From: Neoconidiobolus thromboides FSU 785
Taxonomy: Eukaryota; Entomophthoromycota; Entomophthoromycetes; Entomophthorales; Neoconidiobolaceae
NCBI GenBank assembly: GCA_025603075.1
Contig: MU626312.1
Span: 51,851 to 115,850 of the forward strand
Direction: 5' to 3'
DNA: 64,000 bases
In this document: positions 38,297 to 48,640 of the stretch, piece after piece
Layout of the letters: each line of letters begins with the position of its first letter
How positions within the stretch are numbered: the stretch's first letter is position 1
Position numbers and translations under genes: made by a program
The notes under the pieces: model-generated
What the model saw: only the letters and a program-made list of their open reading frames with translations
Told to the model about the DNA's origin: nothing
The model's database searches: none

Positions 38297-38398
38297 GGGG
38301 GTGTTTTTTTGGCTTCATTGTTTTTTCTATCTTTTAAGCGCTATTTAAGTGAAAAAATTGTTAGTAAGATCCTTAAATCCTTAAATACATCCCCATAT
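38293..38398 (+). mobile_element. Foldback/MITE-like repeat, copy K
   Basis: Starts ATATGGGGGTGT and ends ACATCCCCATAT. Centre TTTTAAGCGCTATTTAAGTG. Abuts copy J head to head, sharing ATAT. Confidence 0.85.
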
Positions 38399-38399
38399 G

Positions 38400-38960
38400 G
38401 TAAATATTTTAATAATTTAGGAAATATAGCAAGGGAAATAGGTTTGTGCAATATATGGGGTGTGAAATCTGGTACTCAGTGTTTGGAGTCAAAAACAGCT
38501 ATTGCTTGGTTGACTGCACTACCGGTCGAAAGGTCTTAGTTTGTGTGACTAAGATAGACTTGGATTATGAAGAATAGCACGTAATAGGCTACACAGGCTA
38601 TGTAAGACAAATAGAATAGACAATACTGATGTAAAATCTACGTAAGATACTATTAAGAAAACTTAGTGGCTTTATTAAATGTTCGAGATATCAGGGAATA
38701 ATTCAGTTAAATAGCCTCAAAATACCATACTCTGAAAAGTATAAATATCAAAATGAGAAGATAACATTCTTTGGGATAGAGCTAGAAATCCTCATAGCAA
38801 ATCAAAATAAGAGTTTTGGATTGATTGTCTCTGAACTCGAAAACAGAGCAACTTAAGTGGTTCTTATATTATAATCAATCATGGAGTTGAAAGAGTGATA
38901 TTGCACACATGGAATACTTTAATTAGAAAGCCTCAAGTTATTATATTAAAAAAATTATAC
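38400..38960. other. Possible decayed gene or element fragment
   Basis: This stretch has more mixed base composition than the surrounding AT deserts (for example TGCACTACCGGTCGAAAGG at 38514-38532) but stops in all six frames. Frames such as EKYKYQNEKITFFGIELEIL read briefly like protein and then break. I recognise no family. Confidence 0.3.
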
Positions 38961-40915
38961 TTTAATTCGGTAATTATACAAGGAACATGATAATACTTCT
39001 TTCTTATTATAGTTGCTAAGTATGAATATTAAAAAAATTAAGTTAAACCTTATACAAATAAACTTTAATAAAAGGATATAAATAAAAGAAAATAGTAATG
39101 CTTCTTTTTTGTTAGTATTATTTTTATATTAACATAATAAAAACAACTATATTTAACTAGTTTTATCATTATTTATAAAAGCTTTGAATTATTTTGTTGA
39201 TTGTAATAAAGCTTAAAAAAACTTACAATCAAAGTTATATTAACTAGGTTATTTTATACTTACTATATAATCTTAAAGCATTTAAAAAGTTTGAATAAAT
39301 TTAAATAAAAAAGTAGCAAATTAATAAACTAATCAATGTTTCACATTTTATCAACAATGTTAAAAATTCTACATTAGCATTGTTACACAATCTTTGATAT
39401 AAGCTATATTTTTAAAAAAGTTCAATTTTATTAATATTAATAAAATTAAAATGTTTTTCTTAAACTGAACTTTTTTTATTGTCATAAAATTAATCATAGC
39501 TTTTCAATAATAATAACTTTTTAACACTGAATTTTCGAATTTAAATACTGATGAACTATTACTTGTTACTATTTTCACTATTTAATTACTGATTTATTAA
39601 ATTAATCATAAAACATAATTAAGCGAGAATATTCTTGTATAAATTTTGTTTAAACCAGTGTGATAGCAAAACAATGGGTTTGGATAAGAAATTATTCAAT
39701 AAATTTCATTGGAATTTAATTAATTTACTGTAAATTGATAGCAAAGTAAATGTATTTTTCATTGCGTTCTCAAAGCTTAAAAACAATTGAATATTACATA
39801 TAAATCTCACGTAGTTTATGTACAAAGTTATGTAGGGATGTTGTTATATAAGGGGTATATAATGGAATGATATAAACTTAAAAATAAAATGCTGAAATAA
39901 TTCAAATATCAAATTTATTTTTGTTTCATAATAAAAATCCAGATCACACAATAGTATTCTCTAAGAAAATAAAAACAAGTTATACTGATATTATTATTTA
40001 TGAAATAGGCCTTATCGAGTATTCAATTTAATCGGTTTTACACATGGAAGAGCTCTTTTTACTTCACATTTTATTATTTTTAGACAACCAAAAGTTATGA
40101 TAGCTTTCAATGATTCTATCAAAATTCATATGCAAGGGCTCAATTGTTTCATTCATACTACATTTGATAACATCAAAAAATAGAGATTTATATTAAATTA
40201 GTCTTTTAGATAGTGAAATAATAGTGTAGTTTACATTTGATTGATAATGTTAAATATTAAATGAACATCTATGCTTAGCTTGAAGTAGTACAAAGATTAA
40301 AATGAGTCAACGCAATCAACTGATTTCTCACGCGAACTGAAAATTGAGTCATATTGAAGATTTATGAAGAATTTTAATTTTAAGTATAATTTATAATCTC
40401 AAAATCTATTTTAACATGAGTTTGCTAAATATTAGTAAATATTTTGTCAACAATATTAAACCTTATGATTTATAATTTAATTTAATATCACTAAATAATA
40501 GTATATTATTTTACTACTATTCATTATTCATCTACTTACTTTGAACCTAACTTAAACTTACTATGTCGTGCTAGTATTAAACATTAGCACAATGACATAT
40601 AAAATAAATAGAAATCATGCTAAAGAGAATAGCAATAGACTATATTTCACAATCAAAAATATTCAAGCTTAAAGTTATATTTATATTTTTTTCATTAAGA
40701 AATTAGAAATTCAAAGCAATAGAATAAAGAATAATTTAATCACGCTAAAAATTATTATCTAAAGTTATAATTTCTCGAGAATATCATAACAAATAAAATT
40801 GAAATTTACTATAATAGAGGCTCTCCTCTTGAAAAAAAGATCATATATAAAGCGGCTAAAATAGATTTAAATAGGTTATCAAATTATTTTATAAAATAAT
40901 TATTTATTTAATACT

Positions 40916-42808
40916 ATGCAACTTAATTTTTTTCCAATAGTAACTCTTTTAGTTACTTTAGTATCTGGTCAAACCAACGTTGGAGCTGCTGATCCTTGTG
41001 CCAAAATTGCTAAAAAATCAGTAGTTAGTTACAATGATGTCCTTGCTTGTTATGATAACTTTAAATTAACTGATAAAGTACGTGATGGTGTTTCAGATAC
41101 TTTAAAAAAGATCCTTCCTTTCTATGCTTTTATTGATATTGCTAAAAGATCCCCTGATCCAAAAGTACCTAGTTATATTGATATTGAAGCTGAATTGAAC
41201 AAAGTCTTATCTAAAAAATATGATACTGAACGTGATTTCCAAGTCTCTATTGCTAAATTCTTTAACACTTTAGAAGATGGTCATACTAGATATACTTCAC
41301 AATGTTTCACTAGTTTCGTATTCAGACAACCATTCCCATTATACCCAGAAGAAGGTAAATGGGGAGAAATCCGAGTTAAGATCCCTCAAGGTTTAAAATA
41401 TACCCAACCTCTTCTTGATGCTTGGAAAGCCGCTGGTGTAGATGTGTTAAGCTATGCTGGTGCTGAAGTATTATCGATTGATGGTAAACAACCACTCGAA
41501 TTTGTCGAAGAGTACGCCAAACATTATGTTGGTACATCAAGAGATGTTAACTCTCGTATGAATTATGCGCTTGCACGTTCCATTCAAAGTAATGGTCAGT
41601 GGGGTATTAGTTATGGTAGCTTTGGTTCTACTACTATTCCACCAGTTAAAGAAACTTTAACTTTTAGAATTCGTGTTGGTAATGATGAAAAAGAAGTTGT
41701 TGTACCTTATATTGCTACTCCAAATGTAGCACTTCCATTTACTAATGCTGATTCCTTTTATAAAAACAACTGTGGAGCTGATGTTCCTAAAGCTGGTGAT
41801 AATAAAAATGCCAATGAACTTCAATTATTAGAAGTACCTGAAGTTAAGGAAATCCCAATTGAAGCCCCAATTGAATCTAAAGACTCTAGATTGATTGATC
41901 CTCTTTTAACTGCTGTAGTTGATGGTACTTACGTTAAAACATATATCTTACCTGATAATGTAGGTGTTGTACATATTTCTACTTTTTCAGCCGATAATAG
42001 ATTGAAATGGTTTACTGAAATAATCCAAGGCTTTAAAACCCTTCAAGATGAAAAAGTTGAAAAATTGATCTTAGATGTAAGTAACAATGGTGGTGGTTAT
42101 ATCTGTTGGGGTTATAATGTATTGGATTATCTCTTCCCAAATGCAACTACTAAATTTTTCAATACTGATATGCATTATTCTCCATTACTTGCTAAACTTA
42201 CCCAAAATGAAGATTATGGTTTCTTTAACCCAGGTAGCTACAATCAACCTGATGGAAAACCATTTGCTACTGAAAATGCTTTCACTGAAATTAAGACCTA
42301 TTATCGTGGTATTAACAGAAATAGTCAATACACTCCTCAATTCCAAGAAAAATGTGGTGCTAATCCATTGAGATCTTTATTAGTTAACAATACTCAACCA
42401 TTTAAAACTGAAAATATTGCTTTAGTTTCCAACTCTATCTGTTATTCTACTTGTACCCTTTTAAGTAACGGTATGCAAGAATTCCATGATGTTAAGAGTT
42501 ATGCTTTTGGTGGCCTTAAATATAAAGATGCTACTATTGGTTCCCTTGGTGGTGGTACTGTTTATTCTCTTGATGGCCTTTTAGGTAGCTTAGAATATTC
42601 TGGATTAAATAAAGACCCTGCTGCTCCACAACCACTTCCAACTAAAGGTGGTGTTCGTTTCACTGTTAGAGAATCTTACTCTTCCAGATTTAAGGAGCTT
42701 CGTCCATTAGAATTTACTTGGAATCCAGCCAAAAATCATAAAGCTTATAATGCTGATACTGCTTTCAATCCATACAAGGTCTGGGAACAGGTTGCCAAAG
42801 ATTTATAA
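40916..42808 (+). CDS. Secreted S41-family peptidase, paralog 1
   Basis: Intronless, 630 residues. A signal peptide is clear: a hydrophobic run FFPIVTLLVTLVSG, likely cleaved before QTN (residue 19-20). The S41 (tail-specific protease/ClpP-crotonase) fold shows in NVGVVHISTFSADNRLKWF, then EKLILDVSNNGGGYICWGYN (strand and NGGG turn). ENIALVSNSICYSTCTLL follows, with the likely nucleophile Ser511 in CYSTC, and then MQEFHDVKSYAFGG. Upstream is a cysteine-bearing N-terminal region (DPCAKIAKK, NDVLACYDN) as in fungal secreted S41 proteins. The family resembles extracellular fungal S41 peptidases of ustP type; the substrate is unknown. Codons are less A/T-biased than in the neighbours (more C at third positions), which fits strong expression. 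A near-identical inverted paralog sits at the right edge. Confidence 0.85.
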   Translation: MQLNFFPIVTLLVTLVSGQTNVGAADPCAKIAKKSVVSYNDVLACYDNFKLTDKVRDGVSDTLKKILPFYAFIDIAKRSPDPKVPSYIDIEAELNKVLSKKYDTERDFQVSIAKFFNTLEDGHTRYTSQCFTSFVFRQPFPLYPEEGKWGEIRVKIPQGLKYTQPLLDAWKAAGVDVLSYAGAEVLSIDGKQPLEFVEEYAKHYVGTSRDVNSRMNYALARSIQSNGQWGISYGSFGSTTIPPVKETLTFRIRVGNDEKEVVVPYIATPNVALPFTNADSFYKNNCGADVPKAGDNKNANELQLLEVPEVKEIPIEAPIESKDSRLIDPLLTAVVDGTYVKTYILPDNVGVVHISTFSADNRLKWFTEIIQGFKTLQDEKVEKLILDVSNNGGGYICWGYNVLDYLFPNATTKFFNTDMHYSPLLAKLTQNEDYGFFNPGSYNQPDGKPFATENAFTEIKTYYRGINRNSQYTPQFQEKCGANPLRSLLVNNTQPFKTENIALVSNSICYSTCTLLSNGMQEFHDVKSYAFGGLKYKDATIGSLGGGTVYSLDGLLGSLEYSGLNKDPAAPQPLPTKGGVRFTVRESYSSRFKELRPLEFTWNPAKNHKAYNADTAFNPYKVWEQVAKDL

Positions 42809-44512
42809 AAAAAGTAACAAATATATGTAATTAATAAAATCAACTCTATTGTTAAAGTTTTTTTTTTATAAAGTTTTAAATTAAAGTATTTATTCTATTT
42901 TTTTGATTTTTTGAAAGAGTTCAAATTCCTAAGTGATTTATAAACAAATAATAGAGAGCAGAATAAATTTCAATCATAAGGCATCTCTTTTTTCTTTATA
43001 AGAAAAAGTATAATAAACATTAATTTAATTCATTTGACTATTTGATTTTACATTCCATAAAGAGGAAAAGAATCGTAAACTACATTGACTCTTTTATAAA
43101 GAAAAATTTAATATAGGATCAAAATATATTTTTGACAAAAGTGCTAAACAAAGGTTCAGAAGAAATAAAAAAAAGTAGAATATTTATAAAAAGATGACGG
43201 TAAGCTCCGATCCCCATTTATCATCACTTGAAATATTAGTCATATGTATCATCCATAGATACTACTGCAAAATGGTTCTTGAAAATAAATGTCATCCAGT
43301 CCTTATCTCTTTATTTATACTAAAACAGAAACACTTTCTTATTAATGAATTCTTCCTAACCTCTTTTAAATCACAGAAATTTAAATCAGATTAGAAAATT
43401 CTTGAGGTGAGCACGTTTAGGCCAAAAACTTCTACCAATGTTAAAGACCTTTCCTCCCTTTAACTCGCGTTAGTGATTTATCATTTTATTGATTCATTCT
43501 TTCATTCTAAATAAACACTACCATAGGCACATAATTATAAAAAAGATGTCAGCAACATCAAGTTATTATTTGTGAAGATTGAAACAAACAAGCGACAAAA
43601 ATAAATACAAAAAATATTTAATAATTGGTGCTATCAAGGAGTGGTGGACAATATCACTTTCTAAGATAAAAAAGATTCTAGAGCATATTTGGGTTAATGG
43701 CTTTGTAGTTGAATCCAAAATAAAACATGTGAGGATGTTTTTTTTTGGTTTCATCACTTTTTTCATTTTTTAATCACTGTTTGAGCAAAAAGATTGCAAA
43801 TTAAACAAAAAAATACATCTTCATGTACTAACTAACTTCCGAAGGATAGTGGGAATTTTTTAAAAAGCTTAAAATTTAAAGTAAACAGTAGTACTAGTGA
43901 TATCTGGTTACCAAGTTTTTTTGATAAATAAATCTTTGCATTTCATATTATATACTGTTCGATAAGATTATGTTTAATAATAAAATTAAAACTTTTATGT
44001 ATATATATAAAGTTCAATATAATCAACTTTTTATAAAAACAGCTTTATTTATTTATTATCCTTAGTTTTGATATTAATAAGTTTATACAATTATTTATAA
44101 TAATGTGTTGTAAAAAAAACATTAAAACCAAGACATATATTTAATATCAATTATTTTATTTCTTGACATTTTTTTTAGATATTGAATTAGTTGTATACTC
44201 TTTATAAAATACTATAATTAATCTTTTTTTTTAAGTTTGGACTCAAATTTAATAAAGTTATCTTCCTTCCACATTCAATTTTGCAATTAATTTCTATCAA
44301 CTAAAGATTTCATTGGACAAATTGATCCAAATCTTTGCAATCTTGGTCACATTAAAAGATATTTAAAAAAAATTAAATGTTATTTTTTTATTAAAAAAGG
44401 GAAATAGATAGAATCCAACAACCAAAAAATACATAATCAATTGAAACTTAATTATAACTTTACAAGCCAATATATACTAATAGCAAGATTTAAAAAAAAA
44501 GATAACGCAAAG
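42809..44512. other. Intergenic AT-rich spacer with one repeat copy
   Basis: 1.7 kb between the peptidase and NXT1. The short ORFs at 43194-43394 and 43566-43773 show no family resemblance. One foldback copy lies at 43727-43826. Confidence 0.65.
43727..43826 (+). mobile_element. Foldback/MITE-like repeat, copy L (diverged)
   Basis: Left end ATGTGAGGATGTTTTTTT, right end ACATCTTCATGT. Centre TTTTTTAATCACTGTTTGAGC. Confidence 0.7.
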
Positions 44513-45126
44513 ATGAGTATCAATATGGGATTATTATTTGCTGATGCATTTGAAGTGGCTGAAAAATTTGTAGCTTCATACTATGATATATTGGACAATA
44601 AAAGACTGGTAATTTCAAATATTTCACTAACTTCAATATCAAATAAGTTTTATTTAAATAATATTCAATAAACATTTTAGTCTTGGAACGTATTTTATAA
44701 AGAGAATTCGACAATGGTGTTTAATGGTAGCCGAGTTTAGTAATTGAAATGGAAACTTAATAATGAGTTATTTTTAGGCAATTTAATCAAAGGTTTAGAC
44801 TCAATAAATACCTTTCAACCAAGGGTACCTACTTCAAGAACTACGGTTTCAACAGTCAACTCACATCCACTTCCATGTAAGTTATTTTTTTAAACCCTAT
44901 CAAATTCCCCTTCAATTAATTAACAAAAACTAATATTTATTGAATTTTATTTTTAGTCTCAACGTATTTAAATGGCCCTTGTTGTATTCAAGTATTTGTA
45001 TCGGGTACCATTAGTTTTGGCGGTGAAAAAAAAGCTTATCCATTTTCTCAAATATTTTTATTATCCCCGGACCCTCAACAAGCTAACGCTTATTTTATTG
45101 CTAATGATACTTTTCGTTTGGTTTGA
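44513..45126 (+). CDS. NXT1: NXT1/p15-like NTF2-fold mRNA-export cofactor
   Basis: Four exons, 44513-44608, 44681-44726, 44778-44876 and 44957-45126, give 136 residues. This is the length of NXT1/p15. The NTF2 fold is seen in FADAFEVAEKFVASYYDILD, NVFYKENSTMVFNGN (family YMGTATLVWNGN), INTFQPRVPTSRTTVSTVNS and HPLP. The last strands follow: CCIQVFVSGTISFGGEKKAY, then PFSQIFLLSPDPQQANAYFI and ANDTFRLV. NXT1 heterodimerises with NXF1/Mex67 to carry mRNA through pores. NTF2 itself is the alternative, but the internal VSGTISFGG and the PFSQIF block fit NXT1 better. The donor GTAGCC ending exon 2 is unusual but needed for frame and for the FNGN motif. Confidence 0.82.
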
Positions 45127-45206
45127 GTATTTTTATAGTATGCAATAATGTTTTTTTAATATGTTATAAATTTAATTTTATATATATAATTCAATTTTTT
45201 TATTTT

Positions 45207-46280
45207 TTATTTAATAGATTTATTTAGACTAGTTAATGGCACATCTAAAGTAGATGAGTTTTGTGAATCTTTGGTTTGATTGTTATGATTGATTAAGTTC
45301 CAGCGATAATCCATGACTTTTTTTTGATTATTTAATTTAACTTGATGATTTTTTATTAACTTATAAATTATTAGAACGGCTATTAATAATAGTACAATCA
45401 TTATTGAACTCGATATAGCTATCATTTGAGTATTATCAATAGATGAATTAGGTTTGTTGTTAGGACTATCATTCGATGGGGTATTGTCACTATTATTATT
45501 ATTTATGTTATTATTATTATTGTTTTCGTTTATATTGTTATGATTATTATTGTTATCAGTGCTATTATTAATACATTTACCCTCAATTAAATTAAATGAA
45601 TCATCACAAGATAAACAAGTATAATTAAAATTGGATAAATTATTTACATTATTAAAGGTACAGGAAATACAATTTTTGGGACAAACTAAGATAAAGAGTT
45701 GATTAAGTAACTTTTTATAAATGAAATATCGAAACAAAGCTTACGATCACATACACCGAATTTATTAATTATTTGATAATCTCCACAATTATTAAAATAG
45801 TTACTAAATTGATCTTGAGTTATTACTTTACATTCATTCTTTTTTCTTATCATCGGATATTCAATTTGATCTTGAATTATTTTATCTTTACATAATAAAC
45901 ATTCCACTTTTTTTAGTCCATAACATTGATAACAATTACTATCACATTCTAATAAATTAGTTATTACAAATTAATATAGTAAATATTATTTATAATACTT
46001 ACTCTTACATGACCCATCTATAAAAATACCCTCATTGAAATCATTCTTACAATAATATTCAGGTTTTAGTACACATCCTTTATCCCCAGCTAATTGTAAG
46101 GTTTGATTATTATAACATGAGATACATTCACCACTGGGGTTACATCGCTCACAACCAGGTAAGTTACATACTTTAAAGAAAAGTTAGTTATTTTCAATAG
46201 TTAAAATAAAACATTGAGATTCATTTACAATGACATTCATTATCAACGGAAGAAAGATAAGAATCGAGGTTACAAGCCAT
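45207..46280 (-). CDS. Cysteine-rich single-pass membrane protein, unknown
   Basis: Four exons, 46280-46229, 46170-46003, 45948-45745 and 45685-45207, are in frame and give 300 residues. The first 170 residues hold about 25 cysteines in growth-factor-receptor/furin-like spacing: CNLPGCERCNPSGECISCYN, then CKKCDSNCYQCYGLKKVECL and LCPKNCISC...CLSCDD. A Asn-rich linker (AAT repeats) leads to a membrane helix AISSSIMIVLLLIAVLIIYK, followed by a basic cytoplasmic tail of about 50 residues. The topology suggests a cell-surface protein. However, the first ATG gives MACNLDSYLSSVDNECHL with no obvious signal peptide, so an upstream exon may be missing. No kinase or enzymatic domain. It is divergent to the methyltransferase gene. 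Confidence 0.62.
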
Positions 46281-46513
46281 TTTTTGAGAATAAATTTTAT
46301 ATTATGTTAGTTTCCATTGTATTTATAGTATTTTTATTAGAATTTAAAGAGTTATCGAGTTCTCTTTATAATTCAAGGTTTTAATTTTAGTTCAAAGAAT
46401 TATAAAGAAAATAGTAGCTTATAAAAATAGTAAATTAAAAATGGTGGTGAATCAAGAAAATTTAACAAAAAATAAAATTTTGTTTTTTAGTACAAAAAAA
46501 TAGAAATAGAAAA
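46281..46513. promoter_or_regulatory. Divergent promoter, Cys-rich gene and tRNA methyltransferase
   Basis: 233 bp separate the two divergent ATGs. It may also hide a missing 5' exon of the Cys-rich gene. Confidence 0.4.
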
Positions 46514-46571
46514 ATGTCAACAAATAATGAAAACTTAAATGAAACCACCAGTTCAATTAACAATGAAATTA

Positions 46572-46607
<36 letters not shown>

Positions 46608-47666
46608 GTAATAATAAAGCTACGTGTATCACAATTGATGAATCTACTAAACAAGAATTAAAACAACGAAAAGTTGGAGTAAGTGAATTCTGGTATAAAA
46701 AATATAGTAATGAAGCATCTAAGAATTGGTAATACATTCTATTATCTAATTTTCAATAACTATATTAACTAATTTTTAATCAGGGATAAATTCTACAAAC
46801 GTAATGGCGTCAATTTCTTTAAAGACCGACATTGGATAGATAAAGAATTTGAAGAATTAAATCAATTAATTAATAATAATGATAAAAATGAACAAGTAAG
46901 ACAAATATATTAATATAAAAAACAATTAATACTTATAATGTTTTATTTTTTCAAAATTAGAAAAGATATATATTGGAAGTAGGTTGTGGTGTTGGAAATT
47001 TTGTTTATCCAGTATTAAATCAAACTAAAAATTTAATCTTTTATGCTTGTGATTTTTCACCAAGAGCAGTTCAATTTGTTAAAGTAATTAATCTTTTTTT
47101 ATTTTATTTTATTTTATTTTATTTTGTCAAATCAATTAAATAACATTATTATTTTAATTTTCTATAGGAACATCCAGAATATAATCCAAATAGATGTATA
47201 CCTTTTGTATGTGATATAACGAAAGACGATTTATCTGAAAATGTCAAAAATGAATTAGATTATGTATCTTGTATATTTGTAATATCTGCTATACCACCAA
47301 ATAAACAAAAAGCCAGCTTTGAAAATATACATAAAGTAAGTAGCTTATATTAAAGTAAAAATTAGCCTATTAATTAATACATTCTAGGCCATGAAACCAG
47401 GTGGTAAACTATTCTTTCGAGATTATGCAGAATACGATGCAGCTGAAATTCGGTTTAAGAGTAGTAATAAAATCGATGATCAATTTTATGTACGCCAAGA
47501 TGGGACATTTAGTGTTTATTTTAATCAACATCAATTTCAAGAGTTAGTACAAGAGGTTGGGTTTAAGGTAGTAGAGATTAATTATGTTCATAAAAAGATG
47601 GAAAATGTTAAGTTGGGAGTTAAAGCAGATAGAATATTTTTACAGGCAGTGATAGAGAAGTGTTGA
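46514..47666 (+). CDS. TRM140: tRNA 3-methylcytidine methyltransferase (Trm140/METTL2-6-8 family)
   Basis: Five exons, 46514-46728, 46784-46895, 46961-47083, 47168-47335 and 47388-47666, give 298 residues. After a poly-Asn N terminus comes SEFWYKKYSNEASKNWDKFY, then KDRHWIDKEFEEL, both signatures of the family. The SAM-binding motif I is YILEVGCGVGNFVYPVL, followed by YACDFSPRAVQFVK and LDYVSCIFVISAIPPNK. The C-terminal part reads MKPGGKLFFRDYAEYDAAEI, then VYFNQHQFQELVQEVGFKVV. The enzyme makes m3C at position 32 of Thr/Ser tRNAs. The gene lacks the actin-binding extension of yeast Abp140, so it may match METTL6 or METTL2. Intron 3 holds a (TTTTA)n run. Confidence 0.9.
47095..47130. repeat. 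(TTTTA)n microsatellite within an intron
   Basis: Pure ATTTT units in the third intron of the tRNA methyltransferase gene. Confidence 0.8.
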
Positions 47667-47732
47667 GAAAAGGAATTGATAGGAGAATAAAATTAGAATA
47701 TGATTCTGTTTAATGAAGTTCTTTTTATTAAA

Positions 47733-48488
47733 TTAATAATTTTTATTGATTGTTGATAAATTAAAATTTTCTTCAAATTTTGGACTGGTTATGTCATCAG
47801 CCATGACTCTTGAATAACTAGAATATATTATTGTAATATATAATAAATAAATAAATATTAGTAACTTACATATCCAAAGCAGAAGCAATTCTAGCTCTAT
47901 CGCTTTCTTCATATAACCAAATACCAAAGATACCATCTAAATTATAAAAATAAAAATTCAATAAAAAAATTAGTATTGAATATTGAATATTGAATATTGA
48001 ATATTTTATGTATTATTATTATTTCTACTTTATATTAAAATGATATTAACTTACTTTCAGGTCTTTTAACATTAATATATTCATTATAACTAACTTGACA
48101 TTCGTTACTCAAATAAAATATAAAATTATTTAAATTTTCCCTATTTAATATAAAGATGCCATAAAAAGGAGCTATTTTTCTAAATTATATATTATTATTA
48201 TTATTATTATTATTATTCTATTAGTTAAATAGATAAAATTGTATACTATTTTACCTCTTAAATAAAAATAACGGGCCACTATAATTAGCTAATTTCTACA
48301 ATGATAATTATAGTTGTATTAATAAATAATTTCAATAAAATGAATATGAATCTAATTACCCAACCAATTTGTTTTTCATCAAAATCATAAATAACGGAAT
48401 GCGAAGAAGAATCTAGTATTGCTATTATATTTGGATCATATCGTTTTATTACTTTTAAATTAAGGTCGTATTGAATTTTAGGATTCAT
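47733..48488 (-). CDS. DCP1: Dcp1, mRNA-decapping activator
   Basis: Five exons, 48488-48360, 48295-48255, 48179-48055, 47936-47870 and 47817-47733, give 148 residues. This is the size of an EVH1-only Dcp1. Exon 1 reads LNLKVIKRYDPNIIAILDSS, then SHSVIYDFDEKQIGW, a classic Dcp1 start. After splicing follow GPLFLFKRKIAPFYGIFILN, then NIFGIWLYEE-like NGIFGIWLYEESDRARIASA, matching the DCP1 pattern GIWFYDxxDCxRI. Dcp1 binds and activates the catalytic subunit Dcp2 in 5'-3' mRNA decay. No C-terminal trimerisation extension as in metazoans. The gene is divergent to BRL1 (152 bp) and convergent with the methyltransferase gene (66 bp). Confidence 0.93.
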
Positions 48489-48640
48489 TGAAGTTTCTGG
48501 TTTTTGTTATTTGAGTTAAAATAAGAATAATTATTAAATAAAAAAGAAAAAGAAGTGAAGTCGTCAACTCATTGAAAATGCAAAGTGTGAAGTCATAAAT
48601 TTTTTAAGTGAGAGTTCCATTTTTTTAATTTTTTTTAAAA
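48489..48640. promoter_or_regulatory. Divergent promoter DCP1-BRL1
   Basis: 152 bp between the two start codons. T/A-rich, no named element. Confidence 0.45.

Larger units (their letters stand above)
35952..40915. other. 5-kb gene-poor, repeat-rich region
   Basis: No supportable gene. It holds seven copies of the foldback repeat between 36710 and 38398, a short region of different base texture at 38400-38960 (listed separately), and then about 2 kb of plain AT-rich DNA up to the S41 peptidase gene. Confidence 0.7.

Noticed and set aside
36710-38398. CRISPR-like array of direct repeats
   Set aside because: Spacing is irregular, copies occur in both orientations, and the host is a eukaryote; a MITE family explains it better.
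38309-38539. A 76-codon plus-strand ORF beginning MASLFFLSFKRYL
   Set aside because: Its first 90 bases lie inside repeat copy K and the rest reads without family resemblance; similar open stretches occur in other copies by chance.
43194-43394. Small plus-strand ORF (66 codons) in the spacer before NXT1
   Set aside because: Low complexity, no homolog recalled, and no splice partners.
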